Of a DNA stretch of 64,000 nt, positions 57,890 through 64,000 are shown one piece after another (the first letter of the stretch is position 1; each line of letters begins with the position of its first letter). The DNA comes from an uncultured Eubacteriales bacterium (GTDB lineage Bacteria > Bacillota > Clostridia > Christensenellales > CAG-917), in contig URIZ01000008.1 of the NCBI GenBank assembly GCA_900548005.1, positions 1-64,000 on the forward strand, in the 5' to 3' direction. The position numbers and the translations under genes were made by a program. The notes under the pieces are model-generated. The model was not told the origin of the DNA. It made no database searches and was given only the letters and a program-made list of their open reading frames with translations.

Positions 57890-60310
57890 ATGGATTATAA
57901 GCAAATCGAAAGCAAATGGCAAAAGGTCTGGGAAGAAACCGGCCTTTACAAATTCGACCGCTCGAGAGTGGACAAAAAATACTACTGCCTCGAGATGTTC
58001 TCGTACCCTTCGGGCGCGAAACTTCACGCGGGACACTGGTACAACTACGGTCCTGCCGACACGTTTGCCAGATTCAAACGTATGCAAGGCTACGAAGTGT
58101 TTCAGCCCATGGGCTTTGACGCATTCGGTCTGCCTGCCGAAAACTACGCGATAAAGACGGGCATCCACCCCGAAGAAAGCACTCTCAAGAACATCGCCAC
58201 CATGGAAGCGCAGCTCAAACGCATCGGCGCAATGTACGATTGGGACTACGAGATCAAGACTTGCCTTCCCGACTACTACAAGTGGACGCAATGGATGTTT
58301 TTGCAACTCTACAAGCACGGTCTTGCCTATCGCAAGGAAGCGCCCGTCAACTGGTGCCCTTCCTGCAACACCGTCCTTGCCAACGAACAGGCTCAAGGCG
58401 GCGTGTGCGAAAGATGCGGATCGCAAGTGACTCACAAAAATCTCAATCAATGGTTCTTCAAGATCACCGCGTATGCGGATGAATTGCTCGATTGCATAGA
58501 CAAACTCGATTGGCCCGAAAAGACCAAGCTTATGCAAAAGAATTGGATCGGCAGAAGTTTCGGCGGAGAAGTGGAGTTCAAGGTGGTCGGCAAGGATTTG
58601 TCCTTCAAAGTGTTCACCACAAGAGCGGACACCATATTCGGCGTGACCTACGTCGTTCTTGCTCCCGAAAGCCCGCTCGTCGATCAAGTCGTCACAAAGG
58701 AGCAAAAGGCGGCGGTTGAAGAATACAAAGAAAAGAGCGCGAAAGCCACCGAAATCGACAGACTTTCATCCACTCGCGAAAAGACGGGCGTGTTGACGGG
58801 CGCATACGCAATCAACCCCATCAACGGCGAGCAAGTGCCAATTCTCGTTGCCGACTACGTCATCGCAAGTTACGGCACGGGCGCGGTTATGGGCGTTGCG
58901 GCGCATGACGAGCGTGACTTTGTGTTTGCTCAAAAGCTCGGTTTGCCTATCAAGCGCGTCATCAAGGGTGCAGAAGGCGTGGACGACACTCTTCCGTTCT
59001 GCGAGAGCGGCATAATTTGCAATAGCGGCGAATTTGACGGTCTTTCAAGCGAAGACGGCAAAAAAGCCATACTCAAAAAACTCGAAAGCGAAGGAAAGGG
59101 CGGTCTGAAAACCAACTACCGCTTGCGTGACTGGCTGGTGAGCCGTCAACGCTATTGGGGTGCGCCCATTCCCATTATCCACTGTGACCACTGCGGTGAC
59201 GTGCCCGTCCCCGAAAAAGACTTGCCCGTGCGTTTGCCTATGGGCGTCAACTTCACCCCGGACGGCGAATCGCCGCTCAAAAAATGCGAAGAGTTTGTCA
59301 ACACGGTATGCCCCGTCTGCGGCAGACCTGCAAAACGCGACGCGGACACGCTTGACACTTTTGTGTGTTCGAGCTGGTATTTCCTTAGATACCCCGACGC
59401 ACACAACGCCGATGCGCCCTTTGACAGAGAGTGGATTGACAAGATGCTCCCCGTTGACAAGTACATCGGAGGCGCGGAGCACGCGTGCATGCACCTTTTG
59501 TACGCAAGATTCTTCACAAAAGCGTTGAGAGATATGGGCTATCTTGACTTTGACGAGCCGTTCTTGTCGCTTGTGCATCAAGGCACGATTCTCGGTCCTG
59601 ACGGCAACAAGATGTCAAAGTCGCGCGGCAACGTCGTATCTCCCGACGATAGTATCGCAAAATACGGCGCGGATATATTCAGAGTGTATCTTATGTTCGG
59701 TTTCAACTATGTCGAAGGCGGCCCGTGGAACGACAACGGACTCGAATCCATCTCTCGTTTCTTTGACCGTATCGAGCGCATCGTCAAGAAGTGCTATGAA
59801 GTCAACTTTGACAACAAGCCGCTCGGCAAGGCGGAGAAGGAGCTCAATCGCGTGCGCCACAACACCATAAAGTGCGTCACCAACGATTTGGGCGTGTTCT
59901 CTTTCAACACGGCGGTTGCAAGACTTATGGAATACGTCAACGCAATCTACGCGTACGAAACAAACGTCGAGAAGAAAAACGTGTTCTACAAGGACTGCGC
60001 AAAGGATCTCGTGCTGTTGGTCGCGCCGTTTGCGCCGCACTTTGCAGAGGAGCTTTGGGAGATGCTCGGCGAAAAATACAGCGTGTTCAACCAATCGTAT
60101 CCAAAATTCGATCCGTCCGCAATGGTGCTTGACGAGATAGAGCTTGCGGTGCAAATCAACTCCAAGATGAGAGCAAAGATCACCGTTCCCAGCGGAGCGA
60201 GCAAGGAAGAGATAGAAAAAGCGGCATTGGAAGCCGTCAAAGATCAGCTTCAAGGCGCACCCAAGAAAGTCATTGTTGTGCCCGGCAGACTTGTTAACAT
60301 CATCGCATAA
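57890..60310 (+). CDS. leuS: Leucyl-tRNA synthetase
   Basis: Class I synthetase of 806 residues. The HIGH region is MFSYPSGAKLHAGHW, the CP1 editing domain has a TTRADTIFGVTY-like segment (TRADTIFGVTYVVLAPE), zinc knuckles are CPSC and CERCG, and the KMSKS loop is NKMSKSRGNVVSP. I chose ATG 57890 (family start MDYKQIESKWQ); the TTG at 57881 is only 3 nt from the GAGGAG site, while ATG 57890 is 12 nt away, so a few residues of doubt remain. Confidence 0.96.
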   Translation: MDYKQIESKWQKVWEETGLYKFDRSRVDKKYYCLEMFSYPSGAKLHAGHWYNYGPADTFARFKRMQGYEVFQPMGFDAFGLPAENYAIKTGIHPEESTLKNIATMEAQLKRIGAMYDWDYEIKTCLPDYYKWTQWMFLQLYKHGLAYRKEAPVNWCPSCNTVLANEQAQGGVCERCGSQVTHKNLNQWFFKITAYADELLDCIDKLDWPEKTKLMQKNWIGRSFGGEVEFKVVGKDLSFKVFTTRADTIFGVTYVVLAPESPLVDQVVTKEQKAAVEEYKEKSAKATEIDRLSSTREKTGVLTGAYAINPINGEQVPILVADYVIASYGTGAVMGVAAHDERDFVFAQKLGLPIKRVIKGAEGVDDTLPFCESGIICNSGEFDGLSSEDGKKAILKKLESEGKGGLKTNYRLRDWLVSRQRYWGAPIPIIHCDHCGDVPVPEKDLPVRLPMGVNFTPDGESPLKKCEEFVNTVCPVCGRPAKRDADTLDTFVCSSWYFLRYPDAHNADAPFDREWIDKMLPVDKYIGGAEHACMHLLYARFFTKALRDMGYLDFDEPFLSLVHQGTILGPDGNKMSKSRGNVVSPDDSIAKYGADIFRVYLMFGFNYVEGGPWNDNGLESISRFFDRIERIVKKCYEVNFDNKPLGKAEKELNRVRHNTIKCVTNDLGVFSFNTAVARLMEYVNAIYAYETNVEKKNVFYKDCAKDLVLLVAPFAPHFAEELWEMLGEKYSVFNQSYPKFDPSAMVLDEIELAVQINSKMRAKITVPSGASKEEIEKAALEAVKDQLQGAPKKVIVVPGRLVNIIA

Positions 60311-60382
60311 CACATCGATCACTTGCGCTTTTTCGCAGCAAAATAAAATCAAACCAAGACCGAAAGGTCAACGGAGCATATT

Positions 60383-61666
60383 ATGTTGGATCTTATCAGA
60401 ATCAGAAACAATCCGCAAGAAGTCGTGGACGCTCTTGCAAAAAAAGGCTATAAGGCAGACTTTACCGACGTCATCGCATGGGACGACGAGAGAAAAGCCA
60501 CAATCACCCAAATAGAGCAACTCAAAGCGCAAAAGAACAAGGTTTCGGCGCAAATCCCCGTGCTCAAAAAGGCGGGACAACCCGTCGAACCTATCTTTGA
60601 CGAGATGAGAAAACTCGGCGAAGAGATCGCTGCCGGCGATGCCAAGATCAACGAGCTTATCGACAAAATCAACGACGCGCTCGCTTGCATGCCCAACATC
60701 CCCGATCCCGACCTTCTTCCCGGTGAGAAAGAAAACAACCAAGTGGTGAAGATCGTGGGCGAACAACCCAAATTCGATTTTCCGCTCAAGAACCACGTCG
60801 ATCTTTGCACGGATCTTGGCATGATCGACTACGAGCGCGGAGTCAAGCTCTCGGGCAACGGTTTTTGGATATATCGCGGCGTGGGCGCAAGGCTGGAATG
60901 GGCTCTTCTCAACTACTTTGTGGACGAGCATCTCAAAGACGGCTATGAGTTTATCCTTCCGCCTTACCAACTCGGCTACAACTGCGGTTTCGGCGCAGGT
61001 CAGTTCCCCAAATTCAGCGACGAAGTGTATTGGCTCGACTGCGACGAAGACAGAAAACGCAATCGTTTCATGCTCCCCACCGCAGAAACCGCACTCGTCA
61101 ATATGTACGCGGGCGAAATCATCGACGAAAGCAAACTTCCCATGAAGTTCTTTGCGTATTCGCCATGTTTCAGAAAAGAAGCGGGCAGCGCGAGAGCGGA
61201 AGAGAGAGGCATGATCCGCGGTCACCAATTCAACAAAATCGAAATGGTGCAATACGCTCATCCCGACCACAGCAAAGAGGCTTTTGAAGAGCTTGTCAAC
61301 AAGGCGGCAAGGCTTGTTGAAGGGCTCGGCTTGCACTTTAGAGTCAGCAAGCTCGCAGCAGGCGATTGCTCCGCGTCCATGGCAAGAACGTATGACGTCG
61401 AACTTTGGATTCCGTCCATGGGCATTTACAAAGAGTGTTCGTCCGTTTCCAACGCCAACGACTATCAAGCGCGCAGAAACAACACTCGTTTCCGTGATTC
61501 CAAGACGGGCAAACCCCAATACGTGCATACGCTCAACGGCAGCGGTCTTGCAACGTCGCGCCTTATCCCCGCAATCGTGGAGCAGTTCCAAAACGAAGAC
61601 GGCTCCGTCACCATCCCCGAAGTGTTGCGCAAGTATATGGGCGGCATGGAAAAAATCACAAAATAA
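60383..61666 (+). CDS. serS: Seryl-tRNA synthetase
   Basis: Class II synthetase of 427 residues. It has an N-terminal tRNA-binding coiled coil (about 30-105), motif 2 FRKEAGSARAEERGMIRGHQFNKIEM and motif 3 GSGLATSRLIPAIVE. GGAG precedes the ATG. No terminator lies between leuS and serS (72 nt), so they form an operon. Confidence 0.97.
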   Translation: MLDLIRIRNNPQEVVDALAKKGYKADFTDVIAWDDERKATITQIEQLKAQKNKVSAQIPVLKKAGQPVEPIFDEMRKLGEEIAAGDAKINELIDKINDALACMPNIPDPDLLPGEKENNQVVKIVGEQPKFDFPLKNHVDLCTDLGMIDYERGVKLSGNGFWIYRGVGARLEWALLNYFVDEHLKDGYEFILPPYQLGYNCGFGAGQFPKFSDEVYWLDCDEDRKRNRFMLPTAETALVNMYAGEIIDESKLPMKFFAYSPCFRKEAGSARAEERGMIRGHQFNKIEMVQYAHPDHSKEAFEELVNKAARLVEGLGLHFRVSKLAAGDCSASMARTYDVELWIPSMGIYKECSSVSNANDYQARRNNTRFRDSKTGKPQYVHTLNGSGLATSRLIPAIVEQFQNEDGSVTIPEVLRKYMGGMEKITK

Positions 61667-61679
61667 TACGTGTTTCAAG

Positions 61680-61715
61680 AATGCGAGTGCTCCGTTTGGC
61701 GTGCCCGCATTTTTT
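61680..61715 (+). terminator. Terminator after serS
   Basis: AATGCG...CGCATT imperfect hairpin followed by TTTTT. Confidence 0.75.
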
Positions 61716-61754
61716 GTATAACAAACCTTATAAAACAAAAAATCGGAGAAAATT

Positions 61755-63074
61755 ATGAGAGAAGAGCTGAAAAAATACAGCGAAGACGCATACGAAATGG
61801 TCAAATACGCCGCAAACGAAATCGGTCCGAGACTTCCGGGGTCTGACAACGAAACCAAGTATCACGACTACATGGCGGACAAATTGCGCGAGATAGGATT
61901 GAATCCCGTCACGGAAAAATTCGTCTTTGCGCCGCATGCGTCAATAGGCGGTCTTCCGTACGCTGGGTGGGCAGGCATCATCGGCTGCGCGCTGACAATC
62001 ATTGCGACTATGTTGCAAGGCATGTCGGGATTTGCAGGTATGGCAATGCACTTTGTCACCACCGTGTTCATGCTGTTTGTGTGGATTTGGCTTGTGGTGA
62101 GCGTTTTTAAGTATCACACATGTTTTGACTGGTGTTTCAAGCACAAGACATCTCGCAACACTTATGCGGAGCTTCTCCCCGAAGACGGCAAATACGACTA
62201 TACGATTTTCCTTTCAGGACACACCGATACAAGCTGGACGCTCAAACTCAGCGTGTCCCAACACAAGCTCGGCTTTGTCGGCGTCATCTTGCGCCTTGCA
62301 CTCGGCGCGATTGCTGTTGTACTTGTGAGCATATTCAGCTTGATGCTGCTCGTTGTTTCCATGATCATTTATTATGGTAGAGTGTCGTTGGATGCTCAAA
62401 CCTTGATCAACACCATGTATGCATATCGAGTGATCGAGCAGATTGTGCTGTACACGTCGCCGCTCACCATCGTGTGTGCGTTCTTCCTTACGATGTACAA
62501 CGAAAAGACCGAAGACATCGCATCCCCGGGCGCAATGGACAATGCAACCGGCGTTTCCATTTCCTATCAGGTTCTCAAATACTTCAAGGAAAACCCCGAC
62601 AAAATGCCCAAAAATTGCCGCATCGTAGACTGTTGCGTGGGTGCGGAAGAAGCGGGACTTCGCGGCTCGCTCGCATTCGTGCGTAAGCACAAAGATGACG
62701 GCATGCTTGACAATGCCTATCAGATAAACGTCGACTCCATTGCCGATCACGACCATTTCTCCGTCATCCACGGCGATTCTTGGCTTTGCCCCCACTTTGA
62801 CAAAGACCTTGAAAAAATGTTCTTATCCGCCATGCGTGAGGCAGGCATCCAAAACCCCGGCAACATCGCCAATCCCGTCGGCGGTTGCGACTCCACGCCC
62901 TTCCAAAAAGCAGGCGTCAAGTCCATCACTTTCGCCGCTCAAAACCCCGTCATGAGCGACTACTATCACACCTTCCGTGACGTCCCCGAGCGTTTCACGT
63001 CCGAAACAGTGGGGTTGGGGCTTGATGTGGTGCTCCGAGTCATCTCCAAAATCGACGAAAATCGCGCCAAATAG
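61755..63074 (+). CDS. M28-family metallopeptidase with membrane segments
   Basis: A 439-residue zinc aminopeptidase-like protein. Metal ligands are in GHTDTSW, GAMDNATGVS, GAEEAGLRGS, NVDSIADHD and SDYYHTFRD, all present. Unusually, two hydrophobic blocks are inserted (about 73-115 and 180-245), giving several predicted membrane spans inside the catalytic domain, so the enzyme is probably membrane-bound. Substrate unknown. GGAG lies before the ATG. The stop codon is inside the structured 3' element copy E. Confidence 0.88.
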   Translation: MREELKKYSEDAYEMVKYAANEIGPRLPGSDNETKYHDYMADKLREIGLNPVTEKFVFAPHASIGGLPYAGWAGIIGCALTIIATMLQGMSGFAGMAMHFVTTVFMLFVWIWLVVSVFKYHTCFDWCFKHKTSRNTYAELLPEDGKYDYTIFLSGHTDTSWTLKLSVSQHKLGFVGVILRLALGAIAVVLVSIFSLMLLVVSMIIYYGRVSLDAQTLINTMYAYRVIEQIVLYTSPLTIVCAFFLTMYNEKTEDIASPGAMDNATGVSISYQVLKYFKENPDKMPKNCRIVDCCVGAEEAGLRGSLAFVRKHKDDGMLDNAYQINVDSIADHDHFSVIHGDSWLCPHFDKDLEKMFLSAMREAGIQNPGNIANPVGGCDSTPFQKAGVKSITFAAQNPVMSDYYHTFRDVPERFTSETVGLGLDVVLRVISKIDENRAK

Positions 63075-63182
63075 CGACTGACTTTGTCAGCACCCCGAGC
63101 CTGCCAACTCACGTACGTCTTGTACGTTAGGGTTGTCATTCTCGGGGTGCTTTCGCGTCATTCATCTATTTGGCGCGATTTT
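63058..63182 (+). terminator. Structured 3' element, copy E (after the M28 gene)
   Basis: The best-preserved copy: the outer 17-bp stem AAAATCGCGCCAAATAG/CTATTTGGCGCGATTTT is perfect, and the inner stem AGCACCCCGAG/CTCGGGGTGCT is perfect. The apical hairpin is CAAC...ACGTAC/GTACGT...GTTG. Constant phrases are slightly changed (GCGACTGACTTTGTCA). Confidence 0.9.
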
Positions 63183-63715
63183 CTTATTAATAATTAATAA
63201 TTAATAATTAATAATTTTGGCACGGGCGCGGAAAAAGTTTGTCGTTTCGTTTCCACGAGATCCTTCGACAAGCTCAGGATGACAAAGTTTTTAGGTTGCG
63301 CCCGAAACGAAAACCTATTCGGAGCGTACTTATTAACGGAATATGCAACTTCAAAGACGTGATAAAACCGCCGACCGCGAGCCTGTGGAGCGGTCTTTTT
63401 GACGTTCACTAATTCAAGGGACACTTATACACGTACTCTGCCTATTCGAAGTGAGCGTTCGCAAGGCGAACGCCGAGATAAGCGCCGAGCTTGACGATTG
63501 TACGAGCGACTGCGCCATGTTGTTGCGGAGCTGGCGCACAAAGCGTGGTGGCATAATAAGATAACGACACCTATCTATGCGAGTGCTGAGTGTTGTCCCC
63601 CGCCACGCGGTCACCGTGGGTTCCCTTGCAAGGGGGAACGGTGATAGGGAAAACACATGAGGAAAGGGGAAAGTTGCATTTAGGGTTTTACATGCTCAAC
63701 ATTTGTAGAGCCACT
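63183..63715. repeat. Dispersed intergenic repeat, about 530 bp
   Basis: AT-rich start (TTAATAATTAATAATTAATA), inverted-repeat unit (63224-63308) with core GATCCTTCGACAAGCTCAGG, then GGAGCGTACTTATTAACGGA. A GCCGACCGCGAGCCTGTGGA block follows, shared in reverse with 130-165. The 3' part GTGGGTTCCCTTGCAAGGGG to GCATTTAGGGTT is shared with 39.9 kb. Like the copy at 39570, it directly follows a structured 3' element. No gene in 63075-63726. Confidence 0.85.
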
Positions 63716-63726
63716 CAAATACATCC

Positions 63727-64000
63727 TTATTTTTCCTTGTTCACGCTATATAGGGCAAGATCGACAAGTTTGCCGTGCTGCATTGCAAGGTTGACAAGCG
63801 TGTCCGTGATTTTGTCGCCTTTGTGTGCCAAGGGCATGCCGGCAAAGGTGGCAAGGTCTTGCGAGAGAGTTCTGCCAAGCAAAAACGAATAGTCGCTTAT
63901 CACGCGCGCAGGCGTGTGCGCATCCGTGTACGCGTCATTATTATCCGCGCGTGTTACATTCTCTTGAGAGCGGATGATCCCTTGCGAGCCGACGATTTGC
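63727..64000 (-). CDS. C-terminal part of an unknown gene, cut by the window end
   Basis: About 90 residues to a TAA at 63727. The end region reads FLLGRTLSQDLATFAGMPL followed by HKGDKITDTLVNLAMQHGK, which resembles PRC-barrel-type modules (GRTVS...G..LA..GD.I) in other Bacillota. The N-terminal part lies beyond 64000, so no name is given. Confidence 0.6.
   Translation of the reverse strand, partial: QIVGSQGIIRSQENVTRADNNDAYTDAHTPARVISDYSFLLGRTLSQDLATFAGMPLAHKGDKITDTLVNLAMQHGKLVDLALYSVNKEK

Overview
The window looks like a chromosomal segment of an anaerobic, spore-forming member of the Bacillota (Clostridia), probably from an uncultured gut-type lineage. The evidence is a GerA/GerB/GerC germinant-receptor operon, a tmk-holB-ricT operon, rubrerythrin and desulfoferrodoxin, consensus sigma-A promoters (TTGACA, 17 bp, TATAAT), strong AGGAGG-type ribosome binding sites and tRNA genes with encoded CCA. 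The lineage below class level is inference. No rRNA, CRISPR array or replication origin was seen.

Layout. 0.4-10 kb is housekeeping: ftsH, cysE, cysS, an alpha/beta hydrolase, dut, guaA and pyrG. 10.4-12.8 kb is an AT-rich restriction-modification island (D12 adenine methylase with an N-terminal HTH, PD-(D/E)XK nuclease, second methylase). 13-15 kb holds a clade-type unknown gene, rubrerythrin and a degenerate zincin. 15.2-24.0 kb is a tRNA-associated integration hotspot. It has a 187-bp tandem duplication that copies the 5' end of tRNA-Pro(GGG), then a tRNA-Arg(CCT) split in its anticodon loop by about 7.8 kb of inserted DNA. The insert carries another intact tRNA-Arg(CCT), thioredoxin, rhodanese, a CoA-disulfide reductase/rhodanese fusion, a Crp/Fnr regulator, a DUF134 protein, a NifX-like protein, a double-rubredoxin protein, a ferredoxin-rubrerythrin fusion and desulfoferrodoxin. 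Together these form an oxygen, peroxide and sulfane-sulfur defence cassette. Two identical Fnr/Crp-like operators at the same distance from their -10 boxes tie its two main operons together.

24-37 kb carries a DUF3592-like membrane protein, a rhodanese-TtcA fusion, a LysR regulator divergent from a CPA2 antiporter, an MgtC-like protein, signal peptidase I, a catalytically altered esterase, the ger operon and a GtrA-like protein. 37.9-41.4 kb has guaB (very like the Tritrichomonas enzyme) and gdhA. 41.8-46.2 kb holds two very large, translationally coupled membrane proteins of unknown function with the same topology. 46.4-48 kb is an acquired ABC-F ribosome-protection gene with a leader peptide and attenuator. 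48.3-51.6 kb has a U32 peptidase, a PRPP transferase, a DUF896 protein, ung and a tiny Cys/Lys protein. 51.8-54.9 kb is a second AT-rich R-M locus (HNH endonuclease divergent from a fused m5C plus amino-methyltransferase). 55-64 kb returns to housekeeping: ricT, holB, tmk, leuS, serS, a membrane M28 peptidase and a partial gene.

Two repeat families deserve most attention. The first is a roughly 125-nt structured element found directly after five genes and on the gene's strand in every case, with outer and inner stems that differ in sequence but stay complementary, plus a divergent sixth copy. The second is a family of AT-rich-ended intergenic repeats with exchangeable cores, one of which has supplied the C-terminus of CysE.
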